Assembly: GCA_905147135.1 (NCBI GenBank)
Contig: LR990059.1
Coordinates: 14,159,001 to 14,223,000, forward strand
Source: Blastobasis lacticolella
Taxonomy: Eukaryota > Arthropoda > Insecta > Lepidoptera > Blastobasidae
Length of the DNA stretch: 64,000 nt
Direction: 5' to 3'
Shown here: positions 57,201 through 64,000 of the stretch, piece after piece
How the letters are laid out: each line of letters begins with the position of its first letter
How positions within the stretch are numbered: position 1 is the first letter of the stretch
Made by a program: the position numbers and the translations under genes
The notes under the pieces: model-generated
Told to the model about the DNA's origin: nothing
The model's input: only the letters and a program-made list of their open reading frames with translations
The model's database searches: none

Positions 57201-58063
57201 ATCCCACCGCATATTATTAATTCCAATCCGGTTGTAAGGTGTAACAGTTTCCTTGTCCATTGCACTGAAAAGAAGGATTTATCGAAAATTTGTAGCGCCC
57301 ACACCATCCATTGTCGGGTACTGTTAAAGGCTACTGTAACAGCTATGGATCCACACCACCCTATTCTTTATATACCAGAAAATTGGGTAGCAGTATCGTT
57401 GGAGTTTCTGTGGAGGAGGAGACGGCTAAAGAATAGAGCGCGTTGCCTGCGAGTATGTTGCCTGATCAATATAATCTGGAACCTTGAAGGCTCAAGGCTA
57501 GAGTTAATTGGCTGTTCCAAGACGCGCATGCTCCATCTTCGGCTGCATTGTCACTTTACAACAAGTGAGATGGCGGTCAAATGCCTGTCTTGCATGATAT
57601 AAAAAAAAGAGTATCCCTCGCAGTAGACTTAGGTATATAGGATGACAATGACGATGTTGCTGTGAATATTTCAAATCTAATTAGTTAAGGGTCATCATAG
57701 CAATCGTAGGAGCAGTAGAATCAATAACTTTACTATAAATTGTTGACACAATAGTAATAATTTATGTACTTACTCTTGCACATTTTCAATGGCAACCTCA
57801 AATTTAATTTCGTTTCTACTCAAAAAGCTTTCAAGATTACTTTTTTGTTGTGGCGTTGACATGATGTTAACAAACTTTGCCGATGGAACAGGATCAGTCC
57901 AAAAATCGTAATTGGCATCGCCTTCTAGTTGCTGCAGTAAGGTTATTTGTTGCACATTTTCAGGTAAAATTTTATACAATGTGTAGTTGGTAAAACTCAA
58001 CTTTTCAGCCGAGGCGTAAAAGCTTGTTAACAAAATTGAAATTAATAGCAGTTTTGTCGACAT
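45241..58063 (-). CDS. Secreted zinc carboxypeptidase A-like preproenzyme (M14), 7 exons
   Basis: Exons, 5' to 3' on the minus strand: 58063-57774, 57264-57101, 56336-56110, 55802-55715, 53223-53021, 52670-52586, 45434-45241. All introns are GT-AG and phases fit, giving 1251 nt and 416 residues, the normal M14A length. Order: signal peptide (MSTKLLLISILLTSFYASA), activation peptide to about residue 110, then the catalytic domain. Visible residues: zinc ligands His176 and Glu179 in GIHSREW and His301 in LSFHS; NPDGY; substrate-binding Asn248-Arg249 in DLNRNW; Tyr353 in IYEASGGSIDW (CPA Tyr248); catalytic Glu376 in YELRD (CPA Glu270). Ile360 sits at the position (CPA 255) where Ile gives A-type and Asp gives B-type specificity, so preference for aliphatic/aromatic C-termini is inferred. 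Ala303 replaces the usual Tyr198. Likely a midgut digestive enzyme activated by trypsin. Intron 6 (7151 nt) and intron 4 (2491 nt) are swollen by transposons. Confidence 0.92.
45553..45665 (+). repeat. LINE 3' fragment (WNELP family) in intron 6
   Basis: CACATGCAAGATGTGGAATG and AACATGGGGTTCTTCAGAGG, as in 22395-22760. Confidence 0.55.
45826..46155 (+). repeat. Family D retroelement 3' segment in intron 6
   Basis: Shares long stretches with 17598-17932, including GGAGCCGCCCGACTGGGGAG-like sequence, TCTGCCGGTGAGTAAGGTCT and GGTGACCACTTTCCATCAGG. Confidence 0.6.
46798..46839. repeat. Perfect 19-bp hairpin in intron 6
   Basis: 46798-46816 and 46821-46839 are exact reverse complements around a 4-nt loop (GATG). 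Confidence 0.9.
47312..48703 (+). CDS. ORF1 protein of CR1-like element: PHD-like finger, coiled coil, SGNH-like domain
   Basis: 463 residues. N-terminal zinc-finger cysteines C8, C11, C23, C26, C34, C55 and C58, with Trp53 before the last pair, give a PHD-like spacing. Asp31 sits where PHD fingers have His. Residues about 125-178 form a heptad-rich coiled coil (EELREEITKLKEQL-like). Residues about 262-420 look like an SGNH/GDSL esterase fold: a beta strand KIYIISNS in place of the GDS block, VVMIGEEDF in place of GxND, IIVSPNY, and LQLNMFSAVTGR in place of the HLN-type end. PHD plus esterase ORF1 is established for CR1-like elements (Kapitonov and Jurka 2003). Here the expected catalytic residues look substituted, so the domain is probably a structural or RNA-binding relic. 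ORF1 proteins bind element RNA. ORF1 ends inside the ORF2 frame. Confidence 0.85.
   Translation: MTPKIKKCSKCLKLITRQEFLTCINCNLIYDTECANLTLKKFYIMSRTQKSKWECQVCTTIKEKTQTIANEQEVLDKTKTPTRVNFVRSQSQNDVEDNLNSVSVNTVDEDITSRSFDLSTYNSLNNTEDELREEITKLKEQLNSTQNELENQILQNMDLTKQITNLDTQIKSLKAICMSPVSADAINRTPTIKKKTKNKRRNSLIDYKVIERYNGIETNAEEYELNTNDIKSNKQMTDTNMTTTKEVKKQSEQTIKKKYEVDKPKIYIISNSKRYNILKNLKQNIFYDDYETLHYITPNVGVDILTSNVKQKATGLTKRDYFVVMIGEEDFKRSRNYKALVDSIKNNLQIIANETNVIIVSPNYICGTYLFNWRIEIFNNILVQSTSKYAYAMILDANKDLQLNMFSAVTGRIKNTGVQNIIQNIAEYISLLKIDNKKGEEDDDIDDSKQQNLIKNNMFFLLQ
48672..51554 (+). CDS. ORF2 endonuclease-reverse transcriptase of CR1-like element
   Basis: The ORF2 frame is open from 48672, overlapping ORF1 by about 32 nt in the +1 frame, but its first ATG is at 48774 (926 residues from there). 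The endonuclease N-terminus RILHQNISGL, normally essential, lies upstream of that ATG, so I extend the frame. Endonuclease: HQNI, LCITEHN, CGDFNID (about residue 123 from the ATG), LSDHAA (about 184). RT: NYRPVALLPVISKIFEKI, QNGFRKDKTT, MDMSKAFDRVDHK, GVPQGSVLGPLLF, LFADDN (about 650). C-terminal YGIIFWGNS, FRAQKRCIRAMCGI, LYNKLPEF. All catalytic motifs are present, with no stop or frameshift. Translation presumably needs stop-reinitiation, frameshifting at the run of T at 48686-48691, or a non-AUG start. Confidence 0.88.
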   Translation, partial: LKIICFFYYNNIRILHQNISGLLTKTDDLIVNLSVIADHNMGIDVLCITEHNMIPDNEALLTIPNFTLAASYSRDKKRGGSCIIVKNGLRYKVLEDIGKLSVQCITEVCAIELCDHSLIILCMYRVPNTSFNIFHDILEQSLNRVNCKTNKKIVICGDFNIDTLKDTPKSREFINHLLCHNLNLEIKQATRINSGTCIDNFAHNVKGSKAQVIDMALSDHAAQILICPTKKTCAVKSWFIKRRDYSTDNFQIFRKYVESLTFADVFNSTDVNEGYDNFIDIFKCLHDLCFPYKTIKKTIMTKPKWLTKGIKSCCRKKRETLWHYRRNKDDKTKVALKSYSRRLRKIIKLTQRSQNAYYINTSKNKSKATWKIINSTKCSYPKEPITGVVVNDKHITSPSQIVNSFNDFFINQNNDVNQNNNKNYDINIQNNLYSIFMAPTTATAVYKTIMALKNTNSVGCDDISTKAVKYVADLIANPLSHLVNLCLSTGTFPNKLKTAIVVPLFKKGDESDMSNYRPVALLPVISKIFEKIIHEIFYNFLEKHNLLITEQNGFRKDKTTSMAIYDLVKHAVTHMDKRSPSCAIFMDMSKAFDRVDHKLLLWKLERYGFRGNSLNLIASYLEGRKQYTKLTQISIDSKEEETYISDSQTIKYGVPQGSVLGPLLFLIFINDIVKSSKYQMTLFADDNTIFFDHNNDIDYQLEINNTLNNVINWLDMNNLKINIEKTNIMQFTQRKKTDTLKIIHKNQIIAETQTVKFLGLYVDNNMTWVTHSQDVCKKLSKFSFALYKLSKVADRQTVLTSYHGFVIATLRYGIIFWGNSSERETVFRAQKRCIRAMCGIKPVDSCQPHFKSMKLLTFPCLYILECCVFVHCNPNIFKKKPVVDSIKLRPRNIIIETHCCKTAMMSKNITEMGPKLYNKLPEFAKSLDVKNFKVFLTNLLIDKCYYNINDYLSDINLRKL
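52009..52585 (-). other. Intron 6 of the carboxypeptidase gene, proximal part
   Basis: AT-rich intron sequence between the CR1 3' end and exon 6. No further exon-like sequence recognised. Confidence 0.5.
53254..53470 (-). pseudogene. Broken duplicate of carboxypeptidase exon 5 in intron 4
   Basis: Closely resembles exon 5 (53021-53223) and its flanking splice sites, about 242 bp upstream on the minus strand. The acceptor-like TCAG|TAACC and donor-like GAAGCA|GTAAAA are still there. An 8-nt deletion in the GPGPF-coding segment shifts the frame, and a TAG follows within about 15 codons. It is a tandem exon duplication that would truncate the enzyme if included in place of exon 5. Confidence 0.8.
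53605..54877. mobile_element. 1.27-kb foldback-type element in intron 4
   Basis: The left arm (about 53605-53955) and right arm (about 54540-54877) are diverged reverse complements over about 340 bp. They begin CAGAACCT and end AGGTTCTG. Shared landmarks are CCACATTTATTCCTTTAGTA-like sequence, TTCTAAGCAT, GGTATAAA and TTTGGTATCATTTTCG. The central region repeats part of the left arm in direct orientation at about 54110-54240, and a family A SINE is inserted at 54422-54516. No coding frame. Either a foldback/MITE-type DNA transposon or an inverted duplication of a smaller repeat. Confidence 0.7.
54422..54516 (-). mobile_element. SINE family A fragment inside the foldback
   Basis: CTGCCATCTGACCTACGTGA to GATGTTTTCCCTCACCGTAA, a reversed body fragment that separates the two halves of the foldback's inner stem. 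Confidence 0.7.
54912..55110 (-). mobile_element. SINE family A, head missing
   Basis: Reversed tail and body (AATGTCCCGGTTTTGATCTC to GCAGGTTTCATCACGATGCT). Confidence 0.7.
56735..57007 (+). mobile_element. LINE 3' fragment in carboxypeptidase intron 2
   Basis: GGCAGGGCACATAGCTCGCA, GCGACCACGTACCGGAAGAC and AGTGGACCAACGATCGGGTA, ending GATATGATGATGATGATTA. Second RTE-like family, antisense to the host gene; compare 37487-37750. Confidence 0.7.
57480..57612 (+). repeat. Retroelement tail in carboxypeptidase intron 1
   Basis: GCATGCTCCATCTTCGGCTG, then GTGAGATGGCGGTCAAATGC and TATAAAAAAAAGA. A reversed relative is at about 43300-43375. Confidence 0.5.
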
Positions 58064-58133
58064 CGCGACTGTATTTTAATAAACAGTTTCCTTTACAAAT
58101 TGAAATGTATGTGTGTTTATGTCTAGCAAAACA

Positions 58134-58162
58134 ACTGAAATAACATCAGTACTAATTATAAG
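58134..58162 (-). promoter_or_regulatory. Candidate core promoter of the carboxypeptidase gene
   Basis: On the minus strand TTATAATTA (58161-58153) lies about 25 nt upstream of TCAGT (58138-58134), the arthropod initiator consensus. This puts the predicted start about 73 nt before the ATG. Confidence 0.45.
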
Positions 58163-58406
58163 TTGCGATATTATTTTATTGTAACAATAAACTTTATTGG
58201 GGAAAATAAAGTTATCCTAGAAGGTAATAAAACAGACTCATGGATAGATAATGTATATTACATTTTATAATACGGAAGGCCTATAAACCTTTACAACGCC
58301 AAGATTAGCGACATACTACCAATGTTATGTACAAGGCGATAACATGGGACGTGGTAGTGTATCAAGTAAAAAATAAACACGATATCAAACATTTTGTAGC
58401 TTACGT

Positions 58407-60024
58407 TTAAACCAAAAGCTTAAAATATAACAACAAGAGCAATAAGTAATTGAAGGTTTTACGCCAAATCCGTTGCTGTATCCAAAATCCAAATCCAAAT
58501 CCAATCCAAAAGCCAAATCTTTTGGCTTGATGAATGAGCTCCAGAACGGAGTCCATGGTTTCTAAATTGGTTGGAAAAATCTGATCAGTTGGCAATAGGA
58601 ACCCATAAGTGCCTGTATCTCTCCACTCATAACAGTAAACCAAGCGTACTCTGAGTTGCTCTTTTACCCAGTCTATACTTTGGTTTATAGCTAGGGATAT
58701 AACTCACAAGAATTTCACGCAGCTAACATTATTATTAGATGCATAGTGTCTATCAGAATATAATATATTAGCTTATTCTAATAATGAGAATAATGTCATA
58801 ATGGTATACTAGTTTGGAATATTGTACATTGGCATAATTGTAAAGTTTATAAATTTGTATAGATGTTTCCTGCTATTTACGTGTTGCGCAGACCGGCAAA
58901 TTATGTGGGGAACAGATGACTGACTATGCCACCCCCGCCAGGGATGGCTGGACGTCGTTAAGAGTGACATGCACTCACCACAAGGATACCGAAGACCAAG
59001 CAAAGTGGGCTAAGAAGAGCAACCGCAGCCGGGATTTAACGCCGAGATGATGATCATGATGATAGTATTGCGCCAACATCACTTGAGTTACTCCATTGTT
59101 GCGCCACAAGACGACCAGTAAACAAACAAACATTATGTCAAATATATAATCATGTATATAAATAGTACAGTGTATACTTCTTTCCAGTGCATCAACTACT
59201 CGAAGTTGAGGTATACTTACAAAATTATAACAAAACGCAAACGAATACTTACAAATTGCTTCAGCTATGTTTCCGGTGACGAATTCCGTATTGTACCTCA
59301 CTTGCAGTGCACCCATTGCCCGTCGGCCAATTATAACCTGAAGTATAGTCACAAAAGTATTACATTTCAGTAACAGACAATAAGAAAAACATACTTGTAC
59401 TACCTATATGTTTTTACATGACGATTCATAAATGTTTACATTTATAAGAATTACTGGACTGTGAGGATATGCATGTTAAAGAAGCGAGTACATACTGACG
59501 CGAAGAGTCATAGGGTTAAAAGGAAAAGAGTTTTATTCACCTCCAGGTATAGATAAGGTTAGGGATTGTATCCATTGCTTGATATATGGTTTTTTATATT
59601 AGCTTCCTGTTATTTGTAATTTTATACTTACGGAATCCTCGTAATTATCCAGTGGCTCTGTAGTGTTGCCATAAGGAACCAATAAGAGTTGACTGAAAGA
59701 ATGGAACGATAGGTACATTTCAATGTCATGTCTGAGAGCCCTGATGAATGTTGATACTGAATGATGAATGTTGTTCTGCTCTCTGGCTCAGAAAATGGAC
59801 CAAGAGCTGGGAGCTGGGAATTGAGGTTTACCCTTTCCACAGTAAAAAGAATATTATTTTTAATTTTACATTTTCAAACCAAAGTATGAAATAAACCGTA
59901 TTAAAAATTGAAGCAATAACAACAACTTACACATAAAATTGCTATTCCAGTTTCTATACAAGTCAACGCCGAAGTTAGTTCCATCAATATCAATATCACG
60001 TCGATTTTTACGACATATTTTAAA
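58407..60024 (-). pseudogene. Partial, broken carboxypeptidase paralogue (exons 4-7)
   Basis: Minus-strand pieces equivalent to exons 4-7 of the downstream intact gene: 60024-59931 (CRKNRRDID, DLYRNW), about 59834-59632 (GPFSEPES, then after a frame shift STFIRAL-like FIRALRHDIEMYLSFHS and LLLVPYGN), 59337-59253 (IGRRAMGALQVRYNTEF, GNIAEAI) and about 58690-58407 (SIDWVKEQLRV, YEWRDTG, then QAKRFG). Splice sites and phases mostly match the intact gene. Defects: a tandem duplication in exon 5 shifts the frame; Asn of DLNRNW is Tyr; the YEASGG segment carrying the catalytic-site Tyr is replaced; the stop after QAKRFG is lost, so a hydrophobic tail of about 30 residues follows. Exons 1-3 (with HSREW) are not found before the window's right-hand repeats. 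Introns are short (96, 294 and 562 nt). Confidence 0.78.
58880..59062 (+). mobile_element. RTE-type LINE 3' fragment
   Basis: ACAAGGATACCGAAGACCAA, GCAAAGTGGGCTAAGAAGAG and the GATGATGATCATGATGAT end, inserted in intron 6 of the broken paralogue. Relative of 690-1067. Confidence 0.6.
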
Positions 60025-60056
60025 CTGAAATCGAAATTTCAAAGGACTAAACAAAA

Positions 60057-60372
60057 AAGCGCGGGTGGCCTAAAGGCTGACGGGTCTGACTGGTAAGCGA
60101 AAGTTGCCAAGTTCGATCCCTAGCTCTTTTTTCCGAATTACATTAGTTGAACACTAACCGAAACTCTTACGGTGAGAGGGAAGATCGTGAAAAAACCTGC
60201 AAATTCAAACGACTTTAATCATTACCTAAACGTTAGAGTTTCCCCATTTAATAGGGTCGCAGAGAACAGACGGCAGTCGCACTACTGTAATTACCTGATC
60301 AGCCAAGTCCTGGATCATGGTCAAGCCGGATACCGAGCTTTCGTGCAAACTGCTATTAACGCCATCATGATT
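60057..60372 (+). mobile_element. SINE family A, diverged full length
   Basis: Head GGGTGGCCTAAAGGCTGACG, B-box-like AAGTTCGATCCC, body and TTAACGCCATCATGAT tail. Confidence 0.7.
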
Positions 60373-60710
60373 TGTATAAGACTAAGTTAATTATAAGTAA
60401 CATTCAATGTAGAAAATAATTGGGAATATTAAACAAGTTTTTTGGTTTTGTTTCCAGCGACCTCCCTAGACCGCGCAGACCTCCCTAATGGAAAACGATA
60501 AGAGCTCGTTATGCAATTTGGTCTTTTGTGCTATTCGCAGATAGCTTAGTGCTCTTTCCAAAAAACCATCTATGTGCAGCATTTGAACAGCGATCGTGTC
60601 CGCCTAGTTATTGCGTAGCATCCGTGCCATTAGGGTGTCTTCTAATTTCGGTAAGAACCACACCGCTAAAAGCTGTTTTCTTTTTGATACTCTTGCCTTT
60701 TAGGAGCCCA

Positions 60711-61344
60711 GGTTCTTCTTCTACTATTCGGGGAACACACTAGCAGGCAAAGCGTTTCGTTCCTAAGCTGTACGAGTTAAATAGATTGGGCTAAAGCGGT
60801 TCGTGCGGATAGCTGGTTAATCAACTACGGTTGGTCTAATGAGGTCTTACGACGACTGAGTCAAAATCATTAGTTGGTTAGAACCACACCAGTATTGAAA
60901 CAGTTTTGTGCTGAATCTTATTCTATTCCCCCGAATACTGTAAATGTTGGTCCTACAATTTGTATGCGTAACGTACGTAACGTAACGTAAATGCGTACCA
61001 TTTAGCACATTTTTTACTAAACAAAAACAAGTGTTTGGTAAATAATATTAATGGTACGGTTTTTTTTATCCAATGTACACAAAAAAATATTTTATTCTCA
61101 TTTGATCCGTAAAATAAAATACGAACATGTTTTATGATAATCATTAATTGATAAACAGTATATGTTCTCGTGAAAGCTTGACTTAGTTATTCGAAGGCTT
61201 TGCTCAAGTTTTTATAGATTTAAAAAATGATTACATATATATATTATTTTATATAGGGTGGTTTACAGCTGTAATACATAATGCATTAAAAATAGTTTTT
61301 CTATGAGCCATTTACAAACTGCCACTTATAAATATGCTGTTCAT
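60711..61344. repeat. 0.63-kb direct repeat, right copy
   Basis: Matches 43405-44056 from GGTTCTTCTTCTACTATTCG to AATATGCTGTTCAT. It lies where exons 1-3 of the broken carboxypeptidase paralogue would be expected. Confidence 0.8.
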
Positions 61345-61684
61345 AATTCTGATTCTGGTTCATAATAGTGATTCGGCAAAGAGACATAACTTACCTACTT
61401 TGCAAAGTCGCAGGTCGTACCTAGAATCGGTATTTTTATTTAAAATTGTTAACAGTGACATATATTCTTCTCCTCTTCTTGAACAAATTAACTTTAAGAT
61501 ACCACACATCTCCTCACGTTCTAAATACACATTCTATATTAAGCACTGTACCACAAACTATGCAAGAAATTCATTTATCAGAAGAACCGCACGGTGTTAT
61601 AATGTTTCGCTGAATGATATCGACATCTTTGCGAACGATTTGTTGCAGTACAAAAACAAATTAAGGCACAAATTGTTAATGTAA
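61334..61684 (+). mobile_element. Reverse transcriptase C-terminal fragment
   Basis: 116-codon frame with LPTLQSRRSYLESVFLFKIV, NSFIRRTARCYN and a FANDLLQYKNKLRH end. This is the pattern of the extreme C-terminus of non-LTR reverse transcriptases. No catalytic region. It starts at the edge of the 0.63-kb direct repeat. Confidence 0.65.
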
Positions 61685-61859
61685 GCATTGTAGCATTTAC
61701 TAACAAAATTGTAATGGTTAATGTATCGCACGCTTAATAATAAAGAGAAATAACTTTAAAATTGGGAAATTCTATATTTTGTAATAAAACGCAATAACTA
61801 TGCGAAGAGAATAGGTAGAGTTCAACGGCCATTCAATTTGGACGAATAATGAGCGAGAT

Positions 61860-64000
61860 AAAAAATTGGTCGCCTTTTTCATTCCAAACGGGCGGCCATG
61901 TTGTCTGTCAAAAAGCGATGCACTTAGTGATGCCTCCATCTTAATAAAAAGTAGACGTGCGTTATTGCGGCGTAAAGTGAAATATTTCTGTTTACGATTA
62001 AAACGTGAGTATTTTATTTATATTTTTTAACTATGAAGTGCAATGTTTCGATTTCATTCTATTTAATATATAAAATGTGGCATTGTCAAATTCATTATTT
62101 TTACTTATTTCAGTTTAGTTTTAAATTGTTGTGGTGGTTTTAAGAAGTAAATTGAGTTATTTCAGTTTATTTTTAAAATTCTATTGCTTTTCTTGCAACA
62201 TTAAAACCTATTACAGTTTTTTATTAAAATGTGATAAGAGTTGGGTAAAACTTTTGTTTTTATCTCAGTTTATTATTAATAGCAAAGTAAATTGAATTGA
62301 TGTTATTGTGAGTTATTACTTTTTCTGATTATCTAGGCGCTGCGACTATGGTAAAAAGGTTTTCAAGAGGACGAAAGATTTTAGGTCTACTAAATATCCC
62401 AACAGTCGAAAATGAGGAAGAATTCGTGTCAGAAGTAATGGACATTGATTCAGCTCTATTGGTAAGGCACTTATTATGTACTTCCTTATAACCACGTTAC
62501 CATTTCCAAACATAAAGTAAGCGCAAATCTAATCAACAGCTTTGTTTCAGGATTCACAAGATCAAGATAATATTATAACTAACATGGAAAATATTGATCC
62601 CTCAAACGAAAACTTTGATTTGATATTAAGTTATTTAGAAGTGAGTACCTACTCTGTTTTCACCGTCCATTTGAAATAATTATTTCAATTAGTTTAACAA
62701 GTTATCTGAAAACAAAAGAGATCCATTTTAATTATTACTTACCTTTTACAGAAACCTCAGACGTCAATTCCGGTTGAAATGAACAACAACATTACTACCA
62801 AACAGGACCAGACTGTTCCTGTAAAAGAAAGTCAAAAAAGTTTTCCTTTGAGTCTTGTACCTCACTATGATAGTGAATCGTCCATAGAAGACGAGAAGAC
62901 AGAGGCTAATGCTGCGCGTCGTTCATTTACCAGTTCAAGCTTCTCTTCAAGTTCGTCTGAATCCTCCTCAGATTCGGACAGTTCAACGTCTTGTGATAAA
63001 TTTGAGCGAACAAAAGATAGTCCTGTTCACTGAACAGGAACTGCGACCTGGCCGGATTGCGAATGATTCTTCTGCAGAATCGAGCCAAGATGACATTATT
63101 GAGAATACGCCGGAGAAAGATCAGTCGAAATATAGCAGAGATAAAGTAATTTTCAGTTTGGTTTCTGTTTTCGGATTCCTTATAATTTTTTTATTTATTT
63201 TGTTCTTTTATTTCATTGCAGCTACAACCTGCTATTAATTCTGCCTCACGTAGATGCTGCTTTAATAGCAATTTGAGGACAATATATCCAATATACACCG
63301 ATGAGAATGATGTGGATGACGATGTCGCAGATCCAACGTTTGTTTCCGAAGACCCACTTGCTGAGAGCCGTAGAAGGATGTTTATGAAACCTCAAGTTCT
63401 TCGGATTCCGAGTCTGAAATTGAGATTGAGCAAAAAGGTCGTAAACGAACCCGGCGTCCACAGAAATGGAAACAAAATAAAATAAAACGATTGAGAAATC
63501 TTGGAGAAGAATATGTATCGCTTTCTAAGACTAAAAAAACGATTCCAAGCCGCTGTCTTAAAATACCATGTGGAGAGAAATGCCGCTTAAAATGTTCTCA
63601 AAATATTAGCACTGAGGAAAGGTATGAAATATTTTGTAATTTCTGGAAATTAGGTGATTTAAGTGCCCAAAGAGCTTTTATTAATTCGTCTATGGTTGAT
63701 CTGATACCCAAGTATAAATACACAAACGCAGGAAAGCCAAGAGCTCCAAACAAGACCTACTACCTTACCTCAAATAATGTCAGGATTAGAGTCTGTAAAT
63801 TATTTTTCAAAAGCACTCTAGATGTGACTGATCGCATGATACATACAATCCAGCACAAAAAAGACAGCACTGGAATAATTCAAGGAGACCTTCGAGGAAA
63901 GCATGGGAACCACAGACTCCTTCATATTATCAAAACATCTACGATTCCATATTATCTGGATGAGTTAAAACCTATTTCTAATCTATGCTATTCAAATTTT
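61860..64000 (+). pseudogene. Spliced Ser/acid-rich gene of unnamed, probably transposon-derived family; runs off the window
   Basis: A non-coding first exon probably ends at the donor C|GTGAGT (about 62006). The acceptor TTATCTAG (about 62335) leads to ATG 62348. Coding exons: 62348-62461 (MVKRFSRGRKILGLLN), 62551-62640, 62752 onward, then an intron at about 63147-63220. The product is acidic, with a Ser-rich block at 62925-62990. The frame breaks at 63031 (TGA) and again near 63371. After that it is open to the window end for 205 codons: a basic stretch (KGRKRTRRPQKWK), a Cys-rich segment CLKIPCGEKCRLKCS, then ERYEIFCNFWKLGDLSAQRAFI and QGDLRGKHGNHR. I remember similar cysteine/FW/DxRGxH segments in multicopy arthropod proteins without assigned function, thought to be transposase-related; this is inference. 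Two one-base sequencing or assembly errors could also explain the breaks. Confidence 0.5.

Noticed and set aside
43405..61344. The 0.65-kb direct repeats as LTRs of a 17-kb retrotransposon.
   Set aside because: The ends lack TG...CA, there is no gag-pol between them, and the interval holds spliced carboxypeptidase exons.
1..64000. CRISPR arrays, bacterial operons, rRNA genes or integrated virus genes.
   Set aside because: No regularly spaced repeats, no rRNA-like blocks, no capsid, envelope or bacterial gene clusters seen on either strand.

Overview
This looks like an AT-rich, repeat-laden piece of a lepidopteran (moth or butterfly) nuclear genome. The evidence is a spliced, secreted M14 carboxypeptidase gene of the midgut digestive type, decayed trypsin-like genes, about twenty copies of one tRNA-headed SINE, non-LTR retrotransposon 3' ends (many finishing in GATGATGAT-like tails), and two CR1-type non-LTR elements with intact reading frames. 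Species cannot be named from the sequence. There is no sign of prokaryotic organisation.

Layout. From 1 to 29.5 kb I find no convincing host gene. This part is a mosaic of SINEs, 5'-truncated LINE tails, one MITE-like element (8351-8625), several hairpins and short tandem repeats. From 29.5 to 39.4 kb two decayed copies of an S1 (trypsin/chymotrypsin-like) serine protease gene lie on the minus strand about 8.5 kb apart. Between them sit an intact 991-residue endonuclease/reverse-transcriptase element (32722-35697, minus) and a reverse transcriptase fragment. From 39.4 to 45.1 kb is repeat-rich intergenic DNA. From 45.2 to 58.1 kb a complete seven-exon carboxypeptidase A-like gene reads on the minus strand. 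All six introns have GT-AG boundaries and compatible phases, giving a 416-residue preproenzyme. Its 7.15-kb intron 6 holds an antisense, apparently complete CR1-like element with a PHD-like/coiled-coil/SGNH-like ORF1 and an overlapping ORF2. Its intron 4 holds a broken duplicate of exon 5 and a 1.27-kb foldback element. From 58.4 to 60.0 kb, just upstream on the same strand, are four 3' exons of a broken carboxypeptidase paralogue. From 61.8 kb to the right end a spliced, Ser/acid-rich gene of a family I cannot name (probably transposon-derived) reads rightward with two apparent frame breaks and leaves the window.

How it fits together. Two digestive-protease loci, both tandemly duplicated and partly decayed, are embedded in a landscape shaped by non-LTR retrotransposons and the SINEs they presumably mobilise. 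The single gene that looks functional is the carboxypeptidase. Most of its 12.8-kb span is transposon-derived intron, whereas the broken paralogue keeps short introns. The most unusual items are the CR1 ORF1/ORF2 junction (endonuclease start upstream of any ATG, +1 overlap), the 1.27-kb foldback, the exon-5 duplication, the 0.65-kb direct repeat bracketing the carboxypeptidase cluster, and the unnamed gene at the right edge.
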